In this document: one piece after another, positions 34,886 through 43,915 of the stretch
Position numbering within the stretch: position 1 is the stretch's first letter
Layout of the letters: the number at the start of each line of letters is the position of its first letter
Source: Deltaproteobacteria bacterium
GTDB lineage: Bacteria > Desulfobacterota > Desulfobacteria > Desulfobacterales > Desulfatibacillaceae
NCBI GenBank assembly: GCA_016235345.1
Contig: JACRLG010000002.1
Coordinates: 282,965 to 346,964 of the forward strand
DNA length: 64,000 nucleotides
Direction: 5' to 3'
Translations under genes and position numbers: made by a program
Notes under the pieces: generated by a model
What the model saw: the letters and a program-made list of their open reading frames with translations, nothing else
The model's database searches: none
Told to the model about the DNA's origin: nothing

Positions 34886-36436
34886 TCACTCGGAAAAATA
34901 TTCGGCTTCGTAGGTCTCTATTTTGATGTCCGGGGATTTCCAGCAATTGGGGGTGCAGCCCGCCTTTACGCACAGATGGATCAGGAAGGATTCCGCGTTC
35001 ACTATCTGGTCCCACACCTGGGGAAGGAAGGTGGCCCTTCTGTGCCCGGATGTGAGGATCACGCCGTGGACGCCCGGCTTGAGCTTTTTCAGAAGGTCTT
35101 CGGGCGAGGAGAATTCGAGGGGCTTGGGAACCGAAAGCACCGAGACCTCTATGCTTATCTCGGAGAGCTCCGCCGCAGTGAGGGACGGGAAGCGCGGGTC
35201 ATGAAAGGCCGCGTTTATTGCGTTTTGCTCCACGCAGTCGGAAAGGGCCACAACGGGCTCGATGGTTCCTATGCAGCCCCTTAGCTGGCCACCCTTATGG
35301 AGGGTAACGAAGCAGCCGCGTTTCTGTTTCAGCACGGCGGACGGATTTTCCGGGCGCTTGACCCGCCCGTCCCTTATCAGGTGCGAGGTGATTGCGGTGC
35401 GGGCCAGGGCCAGGAGGGCCGAACGGTCTTCTTGGGAAACGCTGGATTCCATGCCTTCTCTCTCCTCCGTTCCATCCGTATAAAACGCTATGGCGGCGTA
35501 GCCCACCACCCGGTCCATTCTTCCGGTGGTGTCGCCGGAATTCCTGAGATCAATGAGCCTGCCCTTCCAGCCCCTGATGCGGGCGATTTCCATGACCGTG
35601 AGCACGGCCAGCCTTCCGCAGGCCGAAAACTCGCCCACTCCGTCCGGGTCGAGGCCTTCAATGGAGGCGGCGCAGGCGGCGTCGAGTCCTTTTGCCCGGT
35701 CGTATGGCAGGTAATGGGAAAGGTCGGTGGACGCCACCAGAAGGGTGTCTTCCGTGACAAAGGGAAGAAGCGCCCTTGCCAGCACCTTTGGGTCCACCTC
35801 GCCCAGGATGAGGGGTATGACGGAAAAATCCCCACCCAGCACCGTCTGGAGAAAGGGAAGCTGGACCTCCAGGGAATGTTCCGGCCTTTCGGCCTCCTGG
35901 TTGGTGATGAAGCCGGGCAGGGCCTTCAAGGCCCTTGCGACTGGCGAAACCGGGATGTCGCCCAAAGGGGTGCGAAGGGCGTCCCGGTCGCTTATGGAAA
36001 CCCCGTAGTAGCGTGCGTAATGGCTGGCCGCAAGGATCATCACCTGCGGGTATTTTTCCGAAAGCGCGGCATAGGCCGACCCGGCCACGGGCCCGGAATA
36101 GACGTGGCCCGCGTGGGGAGCCACCAGGGCGCGTATCCGGCCCGGAACCTTCCTTCGCACGGCACTGCCCAGAAAGTTCTCTATGGCCTCTTTGAGCTTT
36201 TCGGGATCCTGAGGATAATAGGAACCCGCCACGGCGGGCAGCCTTACCGTGGGGGCCTTTTTTTCCGGCCCGGCCTTCCGGGCCGGAAGGTCTTCGCCCC
36301 CGAAACCCGGCTGGCTAAAGGCGGCGGTCGCCCAAAAGGCAAGAAGGAGCCCCAAAACAAAGGCCAGGGCCCTTTCCCGCCACGGGCGGGCCGGATCCGG
36401 CCGGGGTCTCAAGCCCCGGCGAAATCCCCAGATCAT
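34886..36436 (-). CDS. Memo-AMMECR1 fusion (AmmeMemoRadiSam B and A parts) with an export signal
   Basis: The 516-residue protein joins a Memo-like domain (about 65-320: VAGSYYPQDPEKLKEAIENF, LVAPHAGHVYSGPVAGSAY, EHSLEVQLPFLQ, STDLSHYLPY) to an AMMECR1 domain (about 340-516: FVTLHKGGQLRGCIGT, INAAFHDPRFPSLT). In many bacteria these two plus a radical SAM protein form the uncharacterised AmmeMemoRadiSam system; the radical SAM part is not in this window. Unusually, a hydrophobic segment (ALAFVLGLLLAFWATAAF) precedes the Memo domain and looks like a signal peptide or anchor. The start overlaps the stop of the upstream zinc-ribbon gene by four bases. Confidence 0.85.
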   Translation of the reverse strand: MIWGFRRGLRPRPDPARPWRERALAFVLGLLLAFWATAAFSQPGFGGEDLPARKAGPEKKAPTVRLPAVAGSYYPQDPEKLKEAIENFLGSAVRRKVPGRIRALVAPHAGHVYSGPVAGSAYAALSEKYPQVMILAASHYARYYGVSISDRDALRTPLGDIPVSPVARALKALPGFITNQEAERPEHSLEVQLPFLQTVLGGDFSVIPLILGEVDPKVLARALLPFVTEDTLLVASTDLSHYLPYDRAKGLDAACAASIEGLDPDGVGEFSACGRLAVLTVMEIARIRGWKGRLIDLRNSGDTTGRMDRVVGYAAIAFYTDGTEEREGMESSVSQEDRSALLALARTAITSHLIRDGRVKRPENPSAVLKQKRGCFVTLHKGGQLRGCIGTIEPVVALSDCVEQNAINAAFHDPRFPSLTAAELSEISIEVSVLSVPKPLEFSSPEDLLKKLKPGVHGVILTSGHRRATFLPQVWDQIVNAESFLIHLCVKAGCTPNCWKSPDIKIETYEAEYFSE

Positions 36437-36705
36437 CCGAAAATGGCCTTTACGGCCTTAATGATATCCTGAGCGTACATGAAGTAAGTAACCATGATGA
36501 TAAAGGCGACAACGAAGCTGGCGTAGGTCTTCCACACTCCCGGAACCTTGGCCACTCCGTCCTTGTTGGGATCGCCCACCTTGCGCTTGCAGGAGTGGCA
36601 CTGCTTCTCCGAAAGGGCCAGGACGGTGGAGCAGAACGGGCAACGCTTGGTCATTATGGGAACCACCTTGATCCTGGTGTGTTCCTGGGTTGGGTCTTTT
36701 TTCAT
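36433..36705 (-). CDS. small membrane protein with a zinc-ribbon
   Basis: The 90-residue protein has a treble-clef/zinc-ribbon-like CPFC...CHSC pair near residues 22-40 and a single membrane segment near the C terminus (YASFVVAFIIMVTYFMYAQ). The zinc motif should face the cytoplasm. It lies directly upstream of and overlaps the Memo-AMMECR1 fusion, suggesting a functional link. AAGGAGG precedes the ATG by five bases. No specific function can be assigned. Confidence 0.75.
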   Translation of the reverse strand: MKKDPTQEHTRIKVVPIMTKRCPFCSTVLALSEKQCHSCKRKVGDPNKDGVAKVPGVWKTYASFVVAFIIMVTYFMYAQDIIKAVKAIFG

Positions 36706-36798
36706 GGCCGCCTCCTTGAAGGGTGACCTTTAAAGGGTCTCCCGCTCTGTGTCTTTTCCTGTCTTAACCGCCCCTGGCCTCTCTTCCCGGAAACCCCG

Positions 36799-38712
36799 TC
36801 AGGCCTCCGGGGCGGGCGCATCCGGCTTGGGTTCGAATTCGGGCGCGTACTCCACCACCGCCTTGGCCTTTAAGCCCTTGGTGTAGGCTTCCAGTATCCG
36901 CGCCTGCTTCTGCCTGATAAGGGTGGTGACAAGCTCGTCCCTTTTCGCGGCAAGCCCTTTTGGATCCGGCAGTTCCTCTTTCTTGAGCGCGAAGACCATG
37001 AAGCCGACCTTGCCCGGAACCGGTTTTGAAGAAAAGGGCGCGGCCTTTGAAAGCATGAAGACCTCGCGTGTGACGCCCTCGTCCGGCGCCATGCCCGGAA
37101 TGGACTGACCGCGCGAGAAAGGCTCCGAAGACTTCACGCCAAGGCCGTAAAGGGGCGCAAGCTCCGCGAAGCTCTTGCCGGAAGCCGTCGCCGCTATGAA
37201 CTTCACAGCCGCCTGCCGGGCCATATCCCCTGCCTTTTTTTTGGCCAGATCGGCCATTACGCGATCCTTGACGGCCTCGAAAGCCGGTATGGCGCTTTTT
37301 TTCTTGTCAAGGACCTGGATCACGTAATATGCGCCCGGAACCTGGATGGTCTCTGAAAAATCGCCCTTTTCCAGTTCAAAGGCGGCGTCCGCGAAGGCCG
37401 CGCCGTTGGGCATCCCGGCAGGCCCCTGTTTCGTGAAATAATCGGTGGTGATGACGGTCATGCCGAGTTTTTTGGCGGCCTCCTCCAGGCTGTCAACGCC
37501 AAGGGTGGCGCTCTCGGCCTTCTGGGCCTCCTGGAAGGCCAGCTCGTCGGCGTCTTCCATGGCAAGCCTCGCCCTTATCTGGCCGGAGGCCTCCTCAAGG
37601 CTCATCTTGTGGCCCTCTTTGACCTGTTCCAGCTTTATGATGTGCCAGCCGAACTCGGTCTTCACCGGCCCGCTGATCTCGCCGGGCTTCATGGAAAAGG
37701 CCTTGTCCGCAAAGGCCTTGGTCATGGTCTTCTGATCGAAGAAGCCGAGATCGCCGCCCCTTTCCTTGGACGGGCAGTCCGAATTGGCCTTGGCCAGCTC
37801 CGCGAAATCCTCGCCTGACCGAACGCGCTTTTCAAGTTCCAGGGCCTTCAGGCGCGCGGCCTCGTCAACCTCCTTTGCGGCGTTGGGATCGGTCTTGATG
37901 AGGATGTGCCTTGCCGACACCTGCTTGGGGGCGTCGAACTCGGATGCCTTTTCCTCGTAATAGGCTGCTATGTCGTCTGCGGGCACGTCCACCCTGCCCG
38001 CAAAGGCTCCGGGCTGAAAGGCCAGCACGGCGGCCTTCATGACGGGCTCGGTGCGGTAATCGTCCTCGTGGTCCTCGAAATACTTCCTGGCCTCCTTTTC
38101 GGAGGATGCGGCGGGGGTGTAATGGGAGGGCTCGAAGGCCACCCAGTCCACCGCTATCCGGCGTCCGTCCGAATTATAGCGGGCCAGTATCTCGCTTTCG
38201 CTCACGGTGGCCGCCGAGGATGCGAAATCCTGGAGCTTCTGCCGCAAAAGGGTCTCCCTTATGTTTTCCTCGAACTGGCCCCGTCCGTAGCCCATGTTGC
38301 GCAGAATTTCCTTGTAGCGCTCCTCGGAAAACCCGCCCGTGGCCGAGAACCAGGGAAGCCCGCTTATTTCCTTCCTCAGCTCGTCGTCCGTAACCGAAAA
38401 GCCGAGCCTTGTGGCCGCCTGGGTCCAGAGCCTGGCTTCCACGAGCTGGTCCACGGTCTTGGTCTCAAGATCGAGCTGCTTTTCCAGCTCGTTGAACTTG
38501 TCCTTGAACTGGTTCTGGTAATAGTTGCGCAGGTTTTTCAGGCCCTGTTCAAACTGGGCCGTGGTGATTCTCTCGCCGTTCACCGTGGCGACAAAATCCT
38601 TATCGTCCTGCGCGAAATTGCCCATGCCCCAGAAAACGAAAACCAGAACGATGGAACCCAGAATTATCTTGATGGCCCACGATGTGGCGTGCTTGCGCAT
38701 GAAGCTAAGCAT
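36799..38712 (-). CDS. ppiD: PpiD/SurA-like periplasmic peptidyl-prolyl isomerase
   Basis: The 637-residue protein has a single N-terminal membrane anchor (IKIILGSIVLVFVFWGMG), a SurA_N-like chaperone domain (FVATVNGERITTAQFEQGLK), and a central parvulin domain from about 265 to 370 (ARHILIKTDPN, GEDFAELAKANSDCPSKERG, GDLGFFDQKTM, GPVKTEFGWHIIKLE). The C-terminal part is a second, less conserved chaperone-like region. PpiD helps outer-membrane and periplasmic proteins fold as they leave the Sec translocon. It follows the aconitase gene on the same strand after 57 bases. Confidence 0.9.
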   Translation of the reverse strand: MLSFMRKHATSWAIKIILGSIVLVFVFWGMGNFAQDDKDFVATVNGERITTAQFEQGLKNLRNYYQNQFKDKFNELEKQLDLETKTVDQLVEARLWTQAATRLGFSVTDDELRKEISGLPWFSATGGFSEERYKEILRNMGYGRGQFEENIRETLLRQKLQDFASSAATVSESEILARYNSDGRRIAVDWVAFEPSHYTPAASSEKEARKYFEDHEDDYRTEPVMKAAVLAFQPGAFAGRVDVPADDIAAYYEEKASEFDAPKQVSARHILIKTDPNAAKEVDEAARLKALELEKRVRSGEDFAELAKANSDCPSKERGGDLGFFDQKTMTKAFADKAFSMKPGEISGPVKTEFGWHIIKLEQVKEGHKMSLEEASGQIRARLAMEDADELAFQEAQKAESATLGVDSLEEAAKKLGMTVITTDYFTKQGPAGMPNGAAFADAAFELEKGDFSETIQVPGAYYVIQVLDKKKSAIPAFEAVKDRVMADLAKKKAGDMARQAAVKFIAATASGKSFAELAPLYGLGVKSSEPFSRGQSIPGMAPDEGVTREVFMLSKAAPFSSKPVPGKVGFMVFALKKEELPDPKGLAAKRDELVTTLIRQKQARILEAYTKGLKAKAVVEYAPEFEPKPDAPAPEA

Positions 38713-38769
38713 GTCGCCGATCCCTTTCCGTTGCGGGAAACCCGCCCGTGTAAAAATGTTATTGAGAAA

Positions 38770-40737
38770 TCATGCCAATATCGTTTCGGGCGCTGGGCAG
38801 GACAGCCCTTCCGCCCTCTGCCTGTACCAGTTGAGGCGGCCGCCTGCTGCGGCGGCCTGGCGTTCGTTTTCGTTGAGATCGAGGAGTACCGTGAAATTCC
38901 GGTCGCGCGTCTCATTATATACGAGAAGAAAATTTTTTGAAAGGAGGCCGGCGCGGGCCTCCGGTATGACAAGGCGGTCGCCCTGGCCGATTTTTTCCTT
39001 TTCGGAGGGGTCTTCGAAAACCAGGGGCAGAATGCCGAAATTTATGAGGTTGGCCCTGTGTATTCGGGCGAAGGACATGGCGATTACCGCCCGAATGCCG
39101 AGATACAGCGGAGCCAGGGCCGCGTGCTCCCTGCTGGAGCCCTGGCCGTAGTTTTCGCCCGCCACTATAAAGCCCCCGCCCGCCTCCTTCGCCCTTTTGG
39201 CGAAGCCTTGGTCCAGCCTGGAAAAAACGTATTCCGAAATGGCCGGAATGTTGGAGCGGAACTGGAGGATGCGGGTTCCGGCTGGCATTATGTCGTCCGT
39301 GCTTATGTTGTCCCCGCAGATCATGAGAACCTCGCCCGCCAGGCCGTCTTCCACCGCGCGTCCCAGGGGCAGCGGCTTTATGTTCGGCCCGCGCAGAATC
39401 TCGACCCCGTCGCACTCGCCCGGCGGGGAAAGAAGAAGCGCGTCGTCTGAGGCGAATCTTTCCGGCATGGCCACTTTCGGGGCCTCACCCAGAGTGCGCG
39501 GGTCGGTGAAAACCCCCGTTATGGCCGAGGCCGCAGCGGTTTCCGGGCTCACCAGATAAACGCCCGCGTCCGCGGTTCCGCTTCTGCCGGAAAAATTGCG
39601 GTTTATGGTGCGAAGGGAGATTCCCCTGCTTGGCGGGGCTTGGCCGGTTCCTATGCAGGGGCCGCAGGCGCATTCCAGAATCCTCGCCCCGGCTGTAATG
39701 AAATGGGCCAGAAGACCGCTTTGAACAAGGGCCAGGAGCACCCTTCGGGAGCCGGGGGCCACCACGAGGCTGAGATCGGGATGGACCCTTTTGCCCGCAA
39801 GCATCAGGGCCGCCGTTGCCAGGTCCTTGTAGGAGGAGTTGGTGCAGGAGCCTAGCATCACCTGATCCACCTTCATCCCCGAAAGCTCCGAGACCGGGGC
39901 CACGTTGTCCGGGGAATGGGGCCGGGCGGCCAGGGGGACGACCTCATCCAGGGCGAGCGTCATCTCCTCGTCGTAAACCGCGTCCGGGTCTGCGGAAAGG
40001 GGCGAAAAATCAGCGCCCCGCCCCTGGCTTTCCAGGAAGGCCAGCGTGTTTTCATCGCTCGGAAAAATGGACGACGTGGCCCCAAGCTCGGCCCCCATGT
40101 TGGTGATGGTGGCCCGTTCGGGAACCGAAAGGGTTTCCACTCCGGGGCCGCAATACTCGAAGACCCTGCCCACCCCGCCTTTTACGGAAAGGCGGCGCAG
40201 AATTTCAAGGATCACGTCCTTGGCCGCCACCCAGGGGGAGAGCCTGCCCGTAAGGCGAACCGCCACTATTTTGGGCATGGGCGCGGTGAAGGGCTCCCCG
40301 GCCATGGCAAGGGCCACGTCAAGGCCGCCTGCGCCTATGGCCAGCATCCCCATGCCGCCCGCAGTTGCGGTGTGGCTGTCCGAGCCCAGAAGGGTGAGGC
40401 CCGGCTTTGCGAATTCCTCAAGGTGCACCTGGTGGCAGATTCCGTTTCCGGGGGCGGAGAACACGGCCCCGAATTTCGCCGCCGCCGTGCGCAGAAAGCG
40501 GTGGTCGTCGGCGTTGGCGAAGCCGGTCTGCAGGGTGTTGTGGTCAACGTAGGATACCGAAAGCGCGGTCTTTACCCTTGGGGTTCCCAGGGCCTCGAAC
40601 TGGGCGAAGGCCATGGTGCCGGTGGCGTCCTGGGTCAAGGTCTGGTCTATTGGAATCGCTAAGGGCTGGCCGGGTTCGGGGAGGGTCTCCACCCCGTGCG
40701 CGGCGAGAATTTTTGCGAATATGGTTTTTCCGGGCAT
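38770..40737 (-). CDS. aconitate hydratase (single-chain, about 650-residue type)
   Basis: The 655-residue enzyme interconverts citrate and isocitrate. The three [4Fe-4S] ligands are visible in MLGSCTNSS and [11 protein letters not shown]. Substrate and domain motifs include [39 protein letters not shown] and the swivel domain [15 protein letters not shown]. It is shorter than AcnA/AcnB and matches the Aquifex-type aconitases common in Desulfobacterota. No other citrate-cycle gene is adjacent. The gene starts 129 bases downstream of a small zinc-ribbon gene. Confidence 0.93.
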   Translation of the reverse strand: MPGKTIFAKILAAHGVETLPEPGQPLAIPIDQTLTQDATGTMAFAQFEALGTPRVKTALSVSYVDHNTLQTGFANADDHRFLRTAAAKFGAVFSAPGNGICHQVHLEEFAKPGLTLLGSDSHTATAGGMGMLAIGAGGLDVALAMAGEPFTAPMPKIVAVRLTGRLSPWVAAKDVILEILRRLSVKGGVGRVFEYCGPGVETLSVPERATITNMGAELGATSSIFPSDENTLAFLESQGRGADFSPLSADPDAVYDEEMTLALDEVVPLAARPHSPDNVAPVSELSGMKVDQVMLGSCTNSSYKDLATAALMLAGKRVHPDLSLVVAPGSRRVLLALVQSGLLAHFITAGARILECACGPCIGTGQAPPSRGISLRTINRNFSGRSGTADAGVYLVSPETAAASAITGVFTDPRTLGEAPKVAMPERFASDDALLLSPPGECDGVEILRGPNIKPLPLGRAVEDGLAGEVLMICGDNISTDDIMPAGTRILQFRSNIPAISEYVFSRLDQGFAKRAKEAGGGFIVAGENYGQGSSREHAALAPLYLGIRAVIAMSFARIHRANLINFGILPLVFEDPSEKEKIGQGDRLVIPEARAGLLSKNFLLVYNETRDRNFTVLLDLNENERQAAAAGGRLNWYRQRAEGLSCPAPETILA

Positions 40738-40866
40738 TGTTCCATCCGGGTTCTATTTGAACTTCAAGCGCCAAAAAAATTTCCGGTCTGTACGGAAGTC
40801 GAGGAAGGCCGGTCAGGCGTCGAAAAAAAGCTATCCGCAAACAGTTATCAAACAGAGGGGCTTTCG

Positions 40867-41100
40867 TCAATAAATCAGGCGGTCGTTTTGGGCGGAGTTG
40901 TCGATTTTCATTCCCACCGAGGTTCCGCAGCGGGCGCAGAGGTATTCGTACTCCTCGCCCTGGGGAAGCACCAGGAGGAGCCTTTTGCGCACCGGCCCGG
41001 CCTGGCGGCAGCGCGGGCAGTAAAGGCTGGTTGCGTCCAGTTCCTTGAAGGATGATTGATTCTGAGGCCTCTGCCCCTGGGCATTATAGGGATTCATCAA
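40867..41100 (-). CDS. small cytoplasmic zinc-ribbon protein
   Basis: This 77-residue protein carries two CxxC pairs, YCPRCRQAG and YLCARCGTS, spaced like a rubredoxin-type zinc ribbon with a short beta hairpin (RLLLVLPQGEEYEY) between them. It has no membrane segment. It borders the AT-rich island, which begins just upstream on the right. Possible role in nucleic-acid or protein binding, not assigned. Confidence 0.72.
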   Translation of the reverse strand: MMNPYNAQGQRPQNQSSFKELDATSLYCPRCRQAGPVRKRLLLVLPQGEEYEYLCARCGTSVGMKIDNSAQNDRLIY

Positions 41101-41254
41101 TATTCTCCGAAAGTTTCAGCCGTTCACATTCATGAATCAGAAAATAGGCGGGAAAAGGGCCGGTGTCAATGGGGATGGATACAATTTGCACATGCGTACT
41201 CATTTGAATATTTGGCAAGCGGAAAGCTCACAAGACCAAGCTATCGGATACAGA

Positions 41255-41613
41255 TTATCCTTCCCATTTTACAGATGAGTGATAATGCATACCTTCATCA
41301 TCAATATATATATTCAGTTCGTTTTTATTAACTTTAATTTTGCTTTTATAATTATAAAAGATTAAATTATTATCCCTACATGTTAAAATCATTCCATTAT
41401 CGAACACTATTATAACGTTACATTGTAAATCATTTTTATAATAGTTTAATGCACTGTTATTTATTGAACATTTCATATAAGTACTAATCGTTAAATTATA
41501 GCGATTGAAATATAACATTGAATAATCATTATTTATATTCAAATACGTATCTCCATTCGTACCAATTATAATTAAAAAATAAAAATTATCAATCTTTTAA
41601 TTTTATTATTCAC
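41255..41613 (-). pseudogene. frameshifted paralogue of the small lipoprotein at 41753
   Basis: The body, read from 41542 to 41255, shares MKCS-NN, NGMI, a phenylalanine-rich strand and IDDEG-HY with the protein at 41753-42088. Upstream, a GTG at 41613 begins MNNKIKRLIIFIF, a hydrophobic signal, in another frame. The A6 run at 41574-41579 (T6 on the coding strand) separates the two; one more T would fuse them into a normal precursor reading on to IIIGTNGDTYLNI. The lipobox cysteine of the paralogue is Thr here. It may be a decaying copy or a homopolymer sequencing error. Confidence 0.6.
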
Positions 41614-41752
41614 AGTTGGCCTATTCTTTGTATAGTCAAAACATATATCCACGATATAATACATTTTTCATTTTTTTTCATTAATATTAATTACAGTAAA
41701 TTTTTATATCATATCATTTTCTGTCTCCCATCCAAAGTTATTTGGCAATTAA

Positions 41753-42088
41753 TTATTTAAATATTCGTATAAATGCATAATAATGAACACCTTCATCATC
41801 GATTGCAATATTCCTATAGTCTTTCTCTACCGCAATTCTATTTCCACAAAAAAATACTTTCTTATCTTTAGATGATATTATCATTCCATTTTCAAATTTA
41901 ATAATAAAATCGCCTCGTAGTTCTGTGTCAATATAATTATAATAATTATTATTTAATGAACATTTCATATAGCTCCAAACATATAAATTAAAATCAATAA
42001 AATACAATTTTGAATATTGTTTTTCCTTACATCCAATTACAAAAATGCTAAAAATTAATACTGTAATTAAAAAAAGTTTTTTTGCCAT
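41753..42088 (-). CDS. small lipoprotein of an AT-rich island
   Basis: The 111-residue product has a lipoprotein signal (LFLITVLIFSIFVIGC) and a short beta-rich domain with MKCSLNN, NGMIISSKDKKVFF and IDDEGVHYYAF. I do not recognise the family. It is coded with very AT-rich codons, unlike all flanking genes, which points to recent transfer. Its paralogue at 41255-41613 lies downstream on the same strand. AGAGAGAATAAAAC precedes the ATG. Confidence 0.7.
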   Translation of the reverse strand: MAKKLFLITVLIFSIFVIGCKEKQYSKLYFIDFNLYVWSYMKCSLNNNYYNYIDTELRGDFIIKFENGMIISSKDKKVFFCGNRIAVEKDYRNIAIDDEGVHYYAFIRIFK

Positions 42089-42196
42089 GTTTTATTCTCT
42101 CTGCATATACGAACAATCTTTTGGATTTTCGACATATCGCTAATTTCATATTGAGCGGCATAGTCGTGTAATATGGCCATCAAACAAACCGCATCA

Positions 42197-43915
42197 TCAT
42201 CTCTGCTTCCCATCTGTTATCTGCTGCAATCTTTCCCTGGCCATTTTGTGGGCGGGGTCGAGGGCCAGCACGGCTTTCAGTTCGCTCTCGGCTTCGGGGA
42301 TCCGGCTTGCCAGGAAGAGCGTGTTGGCCAGGTTGTAGCGGATGCGGACGTCCTTCGGGGCGAGCTTCGCGGCCTTGCCGAACCAGACGGCGGCCTCGTC
42401 GTAGTCTGCGGCCTGGGCCAGCGCGGCCCCAAGGTTGTTGTAAATTTCGGGAGTCGCGCCTTCGGGGTTTATTTTCAGGAGGGCCTTTAATTCGTCCGCA
42501 GCCCGGTCGAACTCGCCGTTTGCCATGTAGGTTCCGGCAAGGTTGTTGCGGGCCGCCGCGTATCCGGGCTTCAAGGCCGCAGCCTTCTGAAAGTGCGCCG
42601 TGGCCTCGCCGGTTTCGCCCTTTTCAGAAAGAGCCAGGCCCAGGCGGTTTTCCGCGTAGTAGTTGTCGGTGGTGACCTCCGCCGCGCGCCCGAAAAGGGC
42701 CGTTGGGCTTTCCCAGTAGGAAACCTGCCTCACCGTGGCGGCGGCGAAGAAAACAAGGGCCGAGGCGCAGATCACCGGAACAAGGCGTTTTAGGCCCCGT
42801 GAGGCGTCGGGAAGCGAAAACGAGACGGCGAAAAACACCCCGATCAGAGGGATGTAGGCGAAGCGGTCCGCCATTGCCTGCCCGCCCGCCTGGGCAAGGC
42901 CGATGGCCGGAAAAAGGGCGATAAGAAACCACAGCCAGCCAGCCAGAACCTGGGGCCTTTTTGCTGAAACCTGAAAAAAGACGAGGGTGGCCGCGAGAAG
43001 AAGAAGGGCGCAGGAGGCCGCAGTTATCATCGATATTCCGCCCGCAGGATGCGGGTAGAAAACCGCAAGGTCCACCGGCCAGACGAATTTTTTGAGATAA
43101 AGGGCGTAGCTTATGAAGGCGTTCTGGACCCGGATCGAGAGGGAAAGATCGCTTTTCAGGGCCCCGAAGGCCGCATGGGCGATGACCGTGATAACGCCGA
43201 TTACAAGGGAGAGCGCGAAAACCGGGGCTTTTTCAAGCACCAGCCGCCCGGCCCTGCCATCCTGCCTGGAAAAGCGTCCAAGGGGCCAGAAGTCGAGGAT
43301 CAGAAAAAGCACCGGAAGCACCACCGCCACGGGCTTCGACATCATGGCAAGGATTGAGGCGAGAAAAACCAGGGCATATCGGAGGACGCCCGGTTTCCGG
43401 ACGTAGGAATCGTAGGCCAGAAAGGAGGCGAAGGAAAAAAACGCGCACAAAAGACCCTTGCGCTCGGAAACCCATGCCACGGATTCGACGTTTAAGGGAT
43501 GCGCGGCAAAAAGCGCGGCAACCAGAAAGGAGCGCCAGACGCTGGCCGTGAGCCGGAAGAACACCAGAAACAAGAGAAGGGTGTTCGCCGCGTGGAGCAT
43601 TACGTTGGTGAAGTGGAATCCGCGCGGGCCGTCGCCCCACAGCGAAAAATCGGCCATGTAGCAAAGCCAGGTTACGGGTATCCAGTAACCCGCCCGGAAC
43701 TGGTCAAAGGCGGCCCTGATGTTTTCCCCATTGAGGCCCGTTGTATGCGGGTTTTCCGTTACGTAGAGCGGATCGTCGAAGCTGATGAAGCCGTTATCGA
43801 GCACCGGCCGGTAAAGGGCCAGCACGCAGAAAACCAGGCAGAGCCCCATTACGGCCTCTCGCCACGTGAGCCGCGCTTCGCGCCCGTTTCGCATTTCCGG
43901 TGAATTGGCCATCAT
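42197..43915 (-). CDS. TMTC-like membrane protein with C-terminal TPR repeats
   Basis: The 572-residue protein starts with about ten membrane segments and the TMTC/DUF1736-type signature: FISFDDPLYVTENPH, GYWIPVTWLCYMADFSLWG, HFTNVMLHAANTLLLFLVFF and FAAHPLNVESVAWVSERKG. From residue 415 it has TPR units (NRLGLALSEKGETGEATAHF, AARNNLAGTYMANGEFDRAA, EIYNNLGAALAQAADYDEAA). Eukaryotic relatives are O-mannosyltransferases; the bacterial proteins are uncharacterised but probably transfer sugars to exported substrates. The start overlaps the stop of the upstream 751-residue gene by four bases. Confidence 0.84.
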   Translation of the reverse strand: MMANSPEMRNGREARLTWREAVMGLCLVFCVLALYRPVLDNGFISFDDPLYVTENPHTTGLNGENIRAAFDQFRAGYWIPVTWLCYMADFSLWGDGPRGFHFTNVMLHAANTLLLFLVFFRLTASVWRSFLVAALFAAHPLNVESVAWVSERKGLLCAFFSFASFLAYDSYVRKPGVLRYALVFLASILAMMSKPVAVVLPVLFLILDFWPLGRFSRQDGRAGRLVLEKAPVFALSLVIGVITVIAHAAFGALKSDLSLSIRVQNAFISYALYLKKFVWPVDLAVFYPHPAGGISMITAASCALLLLAATLVFFQVSAKRPQVLAGWLWFLIALFPAIGLAQAGGQAMADRFAYIPLIGVFFAVSFSLPDASRGLKRLVPVICASALVFFAAATVRQVSYWESPTALFGRAAEVTTDNYYAENRLGLALSEKGETGEATAHFQKAAALKPGYAAARNNLAGTYMANGEFDRAADELKALLKINPEGATPEIYNNLGAALAQAADYDEAAVWFGKAAKLAPKDVRIRYNLANTLFLASRIPEAESELKAVLALDPAHKMARERLQQITDGKQR

